A DNA stretch of 64,000 nucleotides. It comes from Sesamum alatum. Its lineage: Eukaryota > Streptophyta > Magnoliopsida > Lamiales > Pedaliaceae. The stretch lies in NCBI GenBank assembly GCA_034509735.1, contig JACGWO010000003.1, positions 310,001 through 374,000 on the forward strand. Reading direction: 5' to 3'. Positions 45,851 through 57,334 of this stretch are shown here, piece by piece. The translations under genes and the position numbers were made by a program. A model generated the notes under the pieces. It worked only from the letters and a program-made list of their open reading frames with translations. It was not told the DNA's origin and ran no database searches. Each line of letters starts with the position of its first letter. The stretch's first letter is position 1.

Positions 45851-47582
45851 ATGGAAAATCAGTCTCCAGATCATCATAAGGTACATATTTTTGTTTGCTT
45901 GTAGTTCTTAAGTTTTGTTTGCAGTCGTTTACAATTTTTTCTGAAAAAATCTTGGTTATAATGATGCAGACCAAGGTTCTGTCCATGAATATTAGTTGCT
46001 GCGAGAAGTGTCCAAAGGTATTGAAGAAGAAACTACTGAAGATGCCTGGTATAAGTTTACCAATTCCTTTCATTATTTGAAACTCAAAATTCGCATGGTA
46101 TATCCCTAAATTTTAGGGCTAAATGCAATTTAGCCCGTGTGATAAAAGAAATGAGAAAAAAAATCTCATTGTAAATTATTTTTTAGCAAATTCCCCTCTG
46201 TGTTTTGGGAAATAAAGTAAATTACCACCCTTGTGTTTCTATTGATAGGGGATAATTTACTTTATTTTTCATATCACAAGGGGTCATTTGCTAATATTTT
46301 TCATAGGGATATGTTTACTCATTTCTCATATCATAAGGAAATAAATTGCATTTATCACCTAAATTTTATGTGCCCAAATTTCTTCCTCGAACACATTGTC
46401 ATGGATTTTCCTGTCTTGTTTTATTTTGTTTTTAGTTAATCACTTATCATCAACAATTAACATATATTAATTATCAATAACAAATATATATAATTATTTA
46501 ATAACTACTACTTCAGTATATTAACAAATACTTAAAGTAGATTGATATACACACATTAGTGGAACTCGAATCCATGATCTTTTGTTCACAGGGCCTCACC
46601 TTCGCCAAAAATGTGTAATTCTAAAATCTTTGGATCAGTATCAACACCCCTATGAATCAAGGCCGACCAATATGTGTGAATCTTCTATCATACTTTTATG
46701 CCACATATTAGTGCTGTACCAATTAGTAATTGACATTTGTTCTTTTTCTAATGAAAAAAAATACATAATCAAGTTAAATTATAATTTAAAAGTATGCGTT
46801 AGGGCGTGGGGTATATTGGACACAAAGGTAAATAAAGAAAAAAAAAGCTAATCATAGCCAATTTCACAGTATAAGGAAATTTTATGCGATCAAAATTTAT
46901 AAACATTACAAAATAAAACACAATGAAATGGTCATTTTATTGTAAACTTCACATAAATGATAGATCTTGCATGCCTTCATTCTTCAGTCTCTCTTTTTTT
47001 CTTTTTTTTTTTGTACAAGGGGTGCATGCCGTTGATATAGACCTGGAGAACGATTTCGTATTAGTCACAGGGACAGTGGACGCAATGACGTTGGTCAACA
47101 GCGTTGCAAAGCTAGGAAAAACAGTACATCTTCTACCAAGCAACAAACATCCCAAGAACAAGAACAACCATGGCGATGAAAAACACAAGGACATCAGCAA
47201 GGAAGAGACTCCTACTCCCCCTCGACGACAGGGGAGAATGCACGATAACTGCTGTCACAGAGATGGTCATCGCACCGGCAAGAAAGAAGTAGAAGAACAT
47301 AAATGTGAAGCGTATGTGCCCACCAAGGTCGATGAGAGAATCTGCAGGGACTATTACTGCAAAGTCCACCCAAAAATGCGTAGGATTGTGGATAAGGCAC
47401 CGGCAGGGAGTTCTGCCTTGTTTGGGGGCTTACCGTTTTACAACGCTGGTTTTGGTGGAGGAGTTCCTTATAGAGGCTCGTATTTGTACCCCGGGTGGTA
47501 TGGGGAGGAGCAGCCCTGTCCACCCCGTTTCGGGTACCGTCCACCGCCTAGGATGCTTCCGCATCCATTTGGTTTCCACTAG
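45851..47582 (+). CDS. HMA-domain (heavy-metal-associated) protein, three exons
   Basis: Exons 45851-45880, 45970-46048 and 47020-47582 join in frame across GT-AG introns to give 223 residues. Residues 11-60 form an HMA fold: KVLSMNISCCEKCPK with a Cys-x-x-Cys metal site (C-E-K-C), then MPG joined to VHAVDIDLENDFVLVTGTVD and LVNSVAKLGKTVHLLP. The rest is Lys/His/Pro-rich with Cys-His pairs (DNCCHRDGHR, CRDYYCKVHP) and a Gly/Tyr/Pro-rich tail ending PFGFH. The family binds metals such as Cu or Zn, often as chaperones. There is no C-terminal CaaX box, so it resembles unprenylated HPPs rather than HIPPs. The frame and splice sites are clean, and this is the best intact host gene here. A MITE sits in intron 2. 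It converges on the IF1 gene downstream. Confidence 0.85.
46116..46359. mobile_element. 244-bp Mutator-type MITE in intron 2 of the HMA gene
   Basis: Flanked by 9-bp TAAATTTTA (46107-46115, 46360-46368). The ends are inverted: GGGCTAAATGCAATTTA and, reverse-complemented, GGTGATAAATGCAATTTA. Nearly the whole element folds back on itself. It is far from both splice sites. Confidence 0.85.
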
Positions 47583-48450
47583 TATCTGATTTACTGTGTT
47601 TCTTGTTACTGACCTAGTGCTGCTTCTAATGTTTTCTACTAGTGTTCTGGGACATGATGTTCCTGCTCAGTTCTTTATCTTTTAAGATGTAACTAACTGT
47701 TCAAATTGCTGATGTTTAAGTTAATCCCGTAATCAGCCACAACGATAAAGCAACAAGCTCTACATTCTCGATAAAGTTCAAACCCGTGAATTTCTAGTAA
47801 AAAGTTAATAACTTAACTATGAACCATGTAAATGTTAGACTCTCTCGTTATGCATAAATATCACTAAGTTTCAAGATTCCAGTCGTTTCTTGTGTAAATG
47901 TTACCTGAATAATGATCCCCATTCGGTTTCAAGATTCCAGTAGTTTCTTGTGTAAATACCTCCATAAGCATTATGGGATTTACGCGTATAAAAAGAAAAT
48001 ATAACTCAACAGTTCCAGAAACTAATGGAGGCAAATCTTTCCAAAGCACAAGAATGTGAGATTCCAATGGTTGATATGACAATCGACAAACATACTTCCA
48101 CCGCAATTAGTAATGGCATAGAAGCTAGATCTAAACTTCCATAGAGCCGTAAACTTACTCTAACTGATTGAGGCCAATCGTGCCTTGTGGATTTAAATCG
48201 TGCGACTAAGGATGCCACAAGATATACGAAACCATCTGGAAAGAAATCAGAAAGAAAGCTTAAAGAAACCGAGTTGAATGTACTACCACATTGGAACACA
48301 ACTCTGCAGCAGTACACTTAAACATTGATCAGATACCAAACTCTGTACAGGTACCAAAGCCTAAAGGGTATCTTGCAAAGTCTGGTACATTTATTTTCTC
48401 CAGAGAGACGAACAGGAGTTCACAGGTCAACTAAGAGCAGAAAACCCACT
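47583..48450. other. Spacer between two convergent genes
   Basis: Holds both 3' untranslated regions. A 30-base segment (GTTTCAAGATTCCAGT and following) occurs twice, at about 47868 and 47929. The minus-strand frame 48317-48006 has no family feature and I leave it unannotated. Confidence 0.5.
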
Positions 48451-50055
48451 TCAGCTCTTTCGAGCAGCGTCTCCAGCCTTCAGGTAAAGAGCGGGAAAAA
48501 AGTTATTAGAACATTTTCAAATTTACAGTTATTCCAATAACTAATGAGTTTTATTTTAACAGAAAAGCACAAGAACAGCAACCTCTATGATGATATCACA
48601 TTTATCTTAACTTTTATTCAGGTTCAAATACAGAATATAGATCACGCAGTTTTTGCAAATCCATGTCCCAAAAACCTATTCCAAAAAGATTGTGATAGCT
48701 CAATACATAAAAACACCCACTACAAATGTTAAAAGCCTTGTTCTTGCATTCACTTCTCTAACCATCAGACGGATTACTGATTGTCAAATCTAGGAATACA
48801 GCTTACTATTACCTTAATAGAAGCTTTTTGTTTTTTACTTTCTTCCAAAATTTGTTTTCCAATGTATTCCTCACCCAAATCGAAGACCAAGACAACATAT
48901 ACCAATAACTTCATCAGTTCATGTACCAGGGACAGTAGGGGAATAGGATGCTTTAATATTTATGCAAACCTGCTACATTAAAAAGGATGAGAAAGCTAGA
49001 ACAACCACTACTATGAAAACAAACTTGACAACTTTTCGTTTTAGTTTCTAAAGGCAACACTTTCCTCTCTGAAAAAGTCAGAATTTCTAATAACCGGGCA
49101 TATCGTGTCCAACTGTACGGCACATACATTTTTTTATTCAATTGAAGAAATGGAGGATATACTATAATCTGGCTTTTGGTATTTGGGGATATATGTAAGA
49201 GGGAACCAGCGAAGTAACGAATGAAGGGAAATATATAGTTGGAAAGGAATCAACATATCAACATGCCATGTTATAGCATGTTGTATGATTAATACTAATG
49301 AACAAATATGAATCCTAAATGCTAACTCTCATCATTTCCATCTTCCGTGTGTGTTTCATCAAAACAATCAAAATCACGAATTTACATGGGATACCCTTCT
49401 GCATATGAGCTCAAACAACATTTCATGAATCATCATCGCACTTCAAAACAACCATTCTCCTTATTCTGACTGGATACACCCATTCTTCTTGATTCGGAAG
49501 CCCCAAAGCCACCAATAAATTTGTAAGACAAAATTCATTTTCATCATTAGAGACTCTTCTGTATTTCTATATATAATAATACAAATTCTAAGACTTCCTT
49601 TCATTTCAACAAACCCCAGCAAAACATACAAGAATATCACAATTAATACAAATGAAAGATACGTCAACAAACAAACAACAAGCAAATAAATGAAACAATC
49701 TTTAGAAATTCACCTTATCAGACTTCTCCTGCTCACCCTTCTCCTGATCACTCTTCGTCTTCATCTTCTCCATCCTCTCCTTTTCCATTTTCTTCACTCC
49801 GACAAAAACCACCAAAACAAATTAAAGATAACAAAAATAACCACACCCAAACAACATAATCAAAAAAAAAAGAAAAGAAGAAAGAAGAAAAATTCATTCC
49901 ACCTTAATGTACATAGTTTCCTTAACACGCTCTTCTTCATCGAAGACGCGGCCTTTGTCATCGCTAAAGTAGCGAAGGCTCGAAGCAGACGATCGCCAGT
50001 TGCCTTCCATCAAACGACACAGTCCACTGCGGGAAACGACAAATCTCATCGCCAT
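48451..50055 (-). CDS. IF1: Mitochondrial F1F0-ATPase inhibitor, IF1 type, three exons
   Basis: Exons 50055-49903 (51 codons), 49791-49714 (26 codons) and 48477-48451 (8 codons plus TGA) join in frame at GT-AG introns to give 85 residues. The N-terminus (MAMRFVVSRSGLCRLMEGNW, then RSSASSLRYF) is a basic, Ser-rich mitochondrial presequence, with a likely cleavage just before SDDKGR. The mature part GRVFDEEERVKETMYIKKME and following KERMEKMKTK is the IF1 inhibitory and helical region, and the tail is Lys/Glu-rich. IF1 binds the catalytic interface of F1-ATPase and blocks ATP hydrolysis when the membrane potential collapses. I chose the first ATG at 50055; the next Met is two codons on. Intron 2 is about 1.24 kb. 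No stops or frameshifts. Identity rests on the conserved GR-x-x-x-EEER-x-x-E-x-x-YI-x-K-ME pattern. Confidence 0.82.
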
Positions 50056-50164
50056 CTTTTGATCTTCTGTATGTTGGGGAAAAAGTCTAAAGAGTGATCA
50101 AGTGATTATTAGAAAGTCAACGGAAATAACAATCCTTAGGGTTTACAATCCAAGTCTTTTTTTT

Positions 50165-50174
50165 ACTATATATA
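50165..50174 (-). promoter_or_regulatory. Candidate TATA box of the IF1 gene
   Basis: On the minus strand CTATATATAG lies about 110 bp upstream of the start codon at 50055. Confidence 0.4.
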
Positions 50175-51549
50175 GAAAATGGTATGTGGGGTTCGGATCC
50201 GGGTCGGGTTGTGGATAGCTCCCGAATCGGTAGCGGCTTTTGGGAAACCAGGTGAAGGTCCGTCCGCACGCTCACGGGTTTGCTGCCACGTTGGAATTGA
50301 ATGAAATAATTTGACTACGAAGATTGAGATTTGATTCTCTCTTTTTCTAATGATAGAAATTCATTTATTTTATGTCTTTTCTTTTATACAGGAGTGGTAA
50401 TTAAATAATTATATAATTTAAAAATATAAAATAAATTATAATAAATTTATAATAATAAGATAAATATTGACCTGTCTATGAGACGGGGAACCATTATTCA
50501 CAGAAAATTTGAGTTTGCACAAATGAATTAGTAGGCTAAAAAAATATAGATAAACGAAGTTTTTTAAAATAAATCAAAAGAGTTACAATCTTTGAAGGCA
50601 TAGATTATCTCCATGATGTTTTGGTTTGAATGTTGATCCAAGTGTTGAAGTTAAAGCTCATCGTTCCAAGTGTTGAAGCTAAAGCTTGTTCCTGATTAGG
50701 ATGTTTAATCTCCTTTATGAAGTAAAGTATGTGTCACCTTGAAATCAGATACAAAAGTTTGAAGGTTTGACGCCAAATGAAGACGTGAAACTCTCGTGGT
50801 GACAGTAGTATTCTATTGTGGCATAAAGCTTTTTGGACTTGCTTTGTTGTGGATTTTATTGTGTTTGTAATATCCTTATTTGTTATGGTGGAGGCCTTTT
50901 TTATAGGAATGAGCAAGAGTTAGGGGTTTGGTCTACACCATAAGCTTTGATATGGATCTCTCTAGTAACGAGCCGTACTTGAACATAAGAAAAAATTAAG
51001 TAAAAATTTGTATTTAACTTGGATCGTCCCATGAAAACACATAAGACCCAAATTTATGGGCTTACAGCGAATTTGTTTTGAACATATGTAAAGTCCAAAT
51101 TTGTTATGGACTTTAACTTAGAACACAATTATTCGCCAATTTATTTGGGTTTTTAATTGGTAGTTTATTTCAAAAATATTTTGATTTCAACATATATCCT
51201 CACTTCAAGGCTCGATGAAAATCATGCCAAATATTATTGGAAATACGAATTGTCGTAATTTCTTCTCTTTTTTTTTCCAAATATTTCTTTTGCAATTTGG
51301 GGACTATTGTTTTGGAATTCATCACATTTTTTTCAAGCTTGAAAGGCAACTTCTTTTGGCTTCCCAACCTTGGCCACTTTCTTTCCTTTCCCATTTTTTC
51401 AATTTTCTTCTTTTTTTTTTTTTTATGCGGGTCCACCAAAATGCCAAACCACTTATGCTCATTTCCGTAACAACAACATATTCAACAGGAGCAAAGTCAG
51501 TGCTTTTAAGACTTTAAAGACACACGAAAACTCTCTCTATTCTCTCACA
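50175..51549. other. Intergenic region with poly-T and purine/pyrimidine runs
   Basis: No gene recognised. It contains a near-duplicate pair around 50635-50695 (CAAGTGTTGAAGTTAAAGCT and CAAGTGTTGAAGCTAAAGCT) and T-rich tracts at 51260-51425. Confidence 0.45.
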
Positions 51550-53069
51550 CGCACTACACACAGTAATCGTGATGGTGACACAGTGGGCAACGGAGGCGGC
51601 TAGGTGGAGGAAGCGGCCAGTGATGAGGCTAGAGTGGAGGGGGAGATGGTGTTGGCTACTTTCAATTTTGCGGAATTTGTGAAACTCGCGGAGAGGGTGG
51701 TTAATGGGGACGGGTGAAGTGTCTTGACATGTTACATGCCTTCCAAACCTGTTGGGCAGCGTGTTAGGATAGTGGAGAGGCTGGGACTGAGTCCACGAAG
51801 GTGGGATCACCGCCAACAGTTCCCTACTCTACCCTGACTATTAGTTGTAATGTTACGACCATTGTTCCCCTTAAATTGGTGTTCTAAAAGATCCCTATGC
51901 CCTACAGGGCCATTCCTGTGGCAAGACAGGTGATTACTGCGTATCAATCATGCGTGACAAGAGCTGGACCTTGCATCCGACGCACAACAGGAGTTGGACT
52001 CTTCTTTTAACCTTAGTCTGTCAGATAAGGTTCCTGCGTCCGATCATCCTTGCATGGATCCAACTGACATGGAAAACCCTCGCTCGTGGAAAGACGCTAG
52101 AAACAGTGGAGATGGTGACCCCATTGTCAGTGCAAATAGTGTCCCTTGTTCATCCGGTGGGACTCCCTTTCCTTAGAAACTGGAGTTATCACGACAACTG
52201 TAAGACAGGAGGGTGCAACCGGAGATATTCATTGGTTCAGTCAAGTTGACTACTGCCATGGCACAACCACAGTTAGGGGAGAAAATTGTAGAAGCCTTCC
52301 AGCACTCCTCCCCGAGAATACTTAAGTGCACCCTTTTGAGGTACAGAATGGGGAGGTCATTGTTAGACTTACTATGAACATGATTGAGTAATGGATCTAG
52401 ATGGTGGGAAACTACCACCGTGGGCTACTTCCTGAGTAAAAAAATCATCTTTTTTCCCATAGCTTCTACTTGTGTTTGTGCTTCTACTTGGCCAATGGTA
52501 AAGGATGTTACTGCTACAATGACTGGATTCTATTTCGTCCAATTTAAGACTTTGGCTAATTGGAAGAAGTCACAGAAAAGGGTCCTTGGCTCTTCCAAGG
52601 CAGCCTATTGTGCTGCAGAAATGAAACTGGAGTAGCCTTAAGAAAGCACAACCATACTCAGGTTTCGGTTTGGATTAGGTTATGCCATTTGCCCGTGGAA
52701 CTATGGACAGAGGGTGGGCTGAGTGTTGTTTCCAGTGGGGTGGGCAAGCCTATGTACCTTAATGCAGTCACCAGAGAGTGTTTGAGGACGATTATATGAG
52801 ATTTTGTGTAATGGTGCGCTGCAATTCACCATTGTCCAAGCACCTTGTAGTTTGTCTCCTACTACAGACGAAGCTGGGAGAAAGACCATGCAGAGTGGAT
52901 GTGGAGTATGAATGGGTGCTTAGAAGGTGTTCCAAGTATTAGACGCTTGGCCATGCATTGATTCGTGCCCCTATGTAAAGCCAGTTGGGAAGCCGGGGGT
53001 TAAGGTCTATGTGCAGGCGGCTAAGTCAACCGCTGCTAACATAGAGGGTGTGTTGGCAAATAAGACGAC
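51550..53069 (+). pseudogene. LINE A ORF1 (DUF4283, knuckle remnant), first part
   Basis: A decayed ORF1 of a plant LINE. A leader-like part has EMVLATFNFAEFVKLAERV (51645-51700). At 52210-52330 comes EIFIGSVKLTTAMAQPQLGE, then the DUF4283 domain in pieces: RWWETTTVGYFLSKK (52402), VTATMTGFYFVQFKTLA (52510), and KGPWLFQGS, ALRKHNHTQVSVWIRLCHLP and VELWTEGGLSVVSSGVGKP (52572-52750) in the next frame. Near 52895-52960, VEYEWVLRRCSKY-x-TLGHAL is a ruined zinc knuckle. Several stops and frame changes are present. ORF1 is interrupted at 53074 by a solo LTR and its C-terminal part resumes after 57335. Confidence 0.75.
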
Positions 53070-53152
53070 TCAATTGTTAGAATAGGTGACTAGAAAGCTA
53101 ATTGGATTGGCAAATTTTTTGGAACTATTTAGCAATCTTTATTAAATTAATA

Positions 53153-54083
53153 GGGTAAAATGTAGGCACCCCTTTCCCCCCGCGTATGGGGTCATTTGCA
53201 CTTTGTCCCCCAACTTTTTTTTTTTTTTTTGGACAAATTACCTGCCAACCTTTGTAATTTTTGCATATTACCATTGTTTTTCATTTTCAGGTCAAATTTA
53301 GTGTATTTTCTGACCATGTGAAATACATGTACGTTGGACAAATTATTTAAAGGGTAAACTGTACTTTCACCCCATTGCCCCCTTGGCCACCTAAAATCCA
53401 CACCACCACTCGACACCCTTTCATTCTCGAAGTTCATGACAGGTCTGTCGACTTCACTTCCTTCATGCAGTGGCTGGTAAAAAGAAAAAAAACATAGAAC
53501 AAGATTTTTTGTCGTAGGTTTGAGATTTGATTTTTGCTTTTTCATATATGTGTGTGTATATGTTGTAGGATAAGATTTTGATTTTTTGTCGACTTCACTT
53601 CTTAGTGTTTCATCATTAGTGTTTTTATAGATTTAGTTCAGGTGGTTACATTTTACATTTCTTTAAGTGGGAAAGAAGTGGTTAGAGGTTTCTATGGGTT
53701 GTGCAGTCACCTCCGTCCAACGACATGACCGGGGGCTCATCGTGAAGTTGTGGGCCCCACAGGTGGCGGTGCTGAACCACAAATTGGTGGGCGAGTTCAT
53801 GACGCACTGCGGCTGGAACTCAGTGCTCGAAGCAGTGTGCGTCGCCATGCCGATGGTGGCGTGGATTTTGGGCTGAGTGAAAGTATAAATTTACCCTTTA
53901 AATAATTACGCTATGCGCGTGTATTTCACACAGTCAGAAAATACACTAAATTTTGCCTAAAAGTTGAAAAATAATGGTAATGTAAAAAAATTACAAAGTT
54001 CAAAGGTGATTTGTCAAAAAGAAAATGGATGGGGGGCAGAGTATAAATGACCCCATACGTTGAGGGGTCTCTGCATTTTACCC
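53153..54083. mobile_element. Pack-MULE carrying a UDP-glycosyltransferase fragment
   Basis: Flanked by exact 9-bp AAATTAATA (53144-53152, 54084-54092). The TIRs are about 210-220 bp (53153-53376; 53872-54083), starting GGGTAAAATGTAGGCACC and, reverse-complemented, GGGTAAAATGCAGAGACC. They share GGGGTCATTTRYACT and AAATTTAGTGTATTTTCTGA. The roughly 500-bp interior contains the PSPG box of a plant glycosyltransferase. Total length 931 bp. Confidence 0.9.
53667..53876 (+). pseudogene. UDP-glycosyltransferase PSPG-box fragment
   Basis: The open frame contains most of the 44-residue PSPG signature of plant family-1 UDP-glycosyltransferases, which binds the sugar nucleotide. It begins [20 protein letters not shown] at 53750 and continues [24 protein letters not shown], the UDP-contact core, is intact. 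Changes from the usual pattern include GEF for GGF and ILG where PLY is expected at the end. The frame stops where the transposon TIR begins (about 53872). The 5' part of the frame ([10 protein letters not shown]...) may include further glycosyltransferase sequence or filler. It is a captured fragment of an enzyme of about 450-480 residues, with no acceptor domain, so it cannot be an active enzyme. Confidence 0.88.
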
Positions 54084-54329
54084 AAATTAATATTATCTAG
54101 ATGAATACAGTAAGTATTTATCCATGACGCTATGTGTTTGTTGTTCTTACTAACCACGTTGATCGGTTTCAACGTCATAAGAAATCCCACAGACCAATTG
54201 GATACCCTATATAGTTGGGTTGCGTATTGGATGACAAATATGAAACTAACTTTTGAGGGTTAGTCTGAAATGTTCTAAGTTGAGGACCTCGTGACTAGCC
54301 ATCGAAAGTCCTATCAAGACTTGCACTAA

Positions 54330-55022
54330 GAGGGTGTTTGGCTAAGCATTTTTAAAACATCTTATAAGCTCATACATCTTATAAGATGTTTTACGAGCTT
54401 ATAAGATGTTGGATCTTATTTTAAAAATAAGCTCTTAAAGTGTTTGGATAAATAAGATATTAAAGCTTATAAGATGTTTTTGCATCTTATAAGATGTTAT
54501 GGTGTTTGGCATAATAAGGCCTTTTTATTGTAAAATGATCAAAAATGACATGTTACTATTAGAATCAAACAAGTTGTCATTTCTTAACATACTTTGTATT
54601 TTAATATTTTAAAAAATACTTTCATAAATAATACACATTAGTTTAACTTCAAATAAAAATTAATAGATAATATTTTTAAAAAAATAAGAGAATGATGATA
54701 ATTATTACCTAAATTTTTGAATAAAAATAATATATATATATATTAATGTTAGTCGAATATTGATATTGATATATAATTGATATTCTCTTTGTTAATGAAA
54801 TGACTATTTTCTAGTCGTATAACTTTTAATGTTGTTAATTTATATGTATTCAGTAAATATATTATCAATAGCAATCTTATTTTTGTTTAATACAAAATAA
54901 TTTATTAAGTAATGAAGCATATTCTCCTTTTCAATTACAAGAAAAATTAAATGCCAATAAAATTCTTTAAAGTCTTAAGAGAGAGAAAGTGTATTTGTGT
55001 GTGCGAGGGTGTGTGCGGCGAA

Positions 55023-55074
<52 letters not shown>

Positions 55075-55326
55075 CGCGCGCATGTGTGTGAATGAGGATA
55101 ATTTTATCTAATTAAATATTAATCTTATAGAGCTTATAAGATCTTATGAAAAAAGTTGGAGGATGTTACCTTTTTTTAAAAGAGCTTATAAGATCCAAAA
55201 CATCTTATTTTTAGATCTTATAAGCTCTTGAAAGAAAAATTTGCCAAACGATTTTTTAGAGCTTATAAGCTCTCAAACATCTTTCATGATGTTTTGAGCA
55301 GTTTATAAGCTTAGCCAAACACCCTC
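54330..55326. mobile_element. Harbinger/Tourist-like MITE, 997 bp
   Basis: Perfect 18-bp TIR GAGGGTGTTTGGCTAAGC and 3-bp TAA flanks (54327-54329, 55327-55329). Alternatively the 5-bp repeat CTAAG could be the duplication, with ends one base in. Subterminal copies of CTTATAAGATGTTTT occur in both orientations. No transposase. Interior AT-rich with a GA microsatellite. Confidence 0.8.
55023..55072 (+). repeat. (GA)n microsatellite
   Basis: Nearly pure GA repeat of about 50 bp inside the MITE, followed by GTGCGCGCGC. Confidence 0.9.
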
Positions 55327-57334
55327 TAAGTATTGAGTTCATTGGATGAGTGTCGTGTTTCATCGGTGATAATCATAGGTCGCCTGTGAAATTTTAGTGG
55401 GTTGGTTGACAAGGGTTGTCGAGCCGACTGAACTGACTCGCGGGAATTGTCATATGCAAGGCTTGGAGGCTTGGTCGGCATGACTGGAATTTTTTATTCC
55501 CATAGTACAGGATTAGTCCTCGGACTTGAGGAATCATGGCAATCGCATACATGATGGTTGCGCCTTGGATCCGACGAGAGGTGACCGTGTCTTTTGATAT
55601 GGTCATTATAAGCGTTGTCCAGTGCAATCGGAGTATGTCATGAGAACGGTGGATTCCAAGAGAGAATCTATCACCTGTCTGTATTTGACAAAAATGTCTA
55701 CTATACGCTCTGAGATGGTTTAGACTCTTTAAGTCTTTGGCCAAAGCGATTGGTCTAGTATGGAATGGTTCCCTAGGTTAATGAATAGAGTAAAGGCATC
55801 TCAAATATGATTCATAGTTGTCTAATCCAGGATGGGGACCGACGCCTAATTCCATGCCCTAGACTAAGATCGGGAGACGGTCGATGGAAGGACCCTACCT
55901 GTATAGAACTTGGAGTCTAAATGATCACATGGTCTCTAGTGCCATAGACTATTGCTAGATGGCCATCCATAGCGTTCAACGTTTCTGATTAGTTGTTAAT
56001 AAAAAATAATTCATTAAGTTGGAATAAATTAATTAATTATATTAGACACAAGTCGAAGTCTAGCTGAGGGCGAACTTAAAGGGTCACACACAAATCATTG
56101 TAAAAGTGATAGATTAATTTATAATTAATTCTGAAAGAAATAAAATTAATTCAATTGGATTGAATTAACTCATGGAGAATATAAATGATTGGACCATTTA
56201 TATGGGAGAATCCATTAGATGGATGACCCAAGATCTAATGAATTAGATTAACTAAATTTGGGTTTAGCTTTTTAAATTAATTGGATCAACTTAAATATGT
56301 TTTGGACTAATTAATTAGTTGTTGGGATTGTCTAATTAATGAATTGGATTTATTAACTAGTGAAGATGGGCTTGAATTAACTAGTTGGACTAATTAATTA
56401 TGATTTGTGCTTGACCAATAAATTGGATTTATTTATTAAGTGTATTTGGGCTTGTGCATATTTAATTGGATTAAATATTCACATGAGCTTTTATTGGGTA
56501 TTTTATTCAATTGGATTAAATTTAAAACCCAATAGATTATTGTTTGGCATGATTTAATTTATTAGATAAATCAAATCAAGCTTGGTCTAAATACACAAAA
56601 CGCTACCCGACTTTTGAAAGAGACTAGGTCATAGAGGAGTTAGAACTCCTCCATGATGTGGAGCTGAGGGCCGAGTGGGGCTCTTGGAGAGTCCCCACTC
56701 GGTCACAACAATTTTACACACAGACTAGGTGTGTGTTGGTGAGATATGTGTGTGTTTTTTGTATGACTAGGTTTTTACATTACACACAACAATTTTATAA
56801 CTCCTCACTTCTCTATTCTCTTGTGATTCTTGGCCTCTCCGTATCTCTCTCTCTCTCTCAAGCCACGAAAATTTCTCCTCCTCTTCATGATTTTGAAGTT
56901 ATCCTTGAATTAGATTCAAGTGGAGAACAAAACAAATCCGGATACACTAATCTATAGTGTGATCCGATATGTTCATTTTTTCCACAATCTAGCATCTATC
57001 TAACAGTAACGCTAGGTTGATTTGCACGTTGTGGCGTGGACTAGCTTTAAAGGGATTCTTCATTGAATCCTCTAAGTGAACGATTTCGGAGGAGATTTGA
57101 AACAACGCGAGTAGCCGAACAAAAATGATTTTCGTGATTAAATTTATGTTCCTTGTTCATTTTCTTAGCCACTTAAACGCTTTAGTTATTTATGTGTTTT
57201 CTGTGTTTTTAAAACACCAAACACCCGAGAATGATCAAAGGTAACACCCCTTTGATCCGGTTAACTACCGATAAAATCTTTTGTTTAACGTTTTCGCCGT
57301 ATTTCCGGGGCGATCTACTTCGTTTTAGACATCA

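Larger units (their letters stand above)
53075..57334 (+). mobile_element. Solo LTR (subfamily b) in LINE A, with two nested elements
   Basis: It begins TGTTAGAATAGGTGACT and follows the LTRs at 7690 and 62871; the end is placed near ACATCA at 57334. Without the two nested insertions it is about 2.3 kb. No primer site or Copia internal region follows; instead LINE ORF1 continues, so it is a solo LTR. The flanks TCAAT (53070-53074) and TCATA (57332-57336, if the LTR ends at 57331) match only partly, so the right end is uncertain by a few bases. Confidence 0.78.

Noticed and set aside
47133..47544. Minus-strand frames opposite the HMA gene
   Set aside because: Shadow frames of exon 3. The plus strand has the HMA domain and correct splice sites.
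51200..51603. Phe-rich and Lys-rich frames on both strands
   Set aside because: Translation of poly-T and poly-A runs; no family features.
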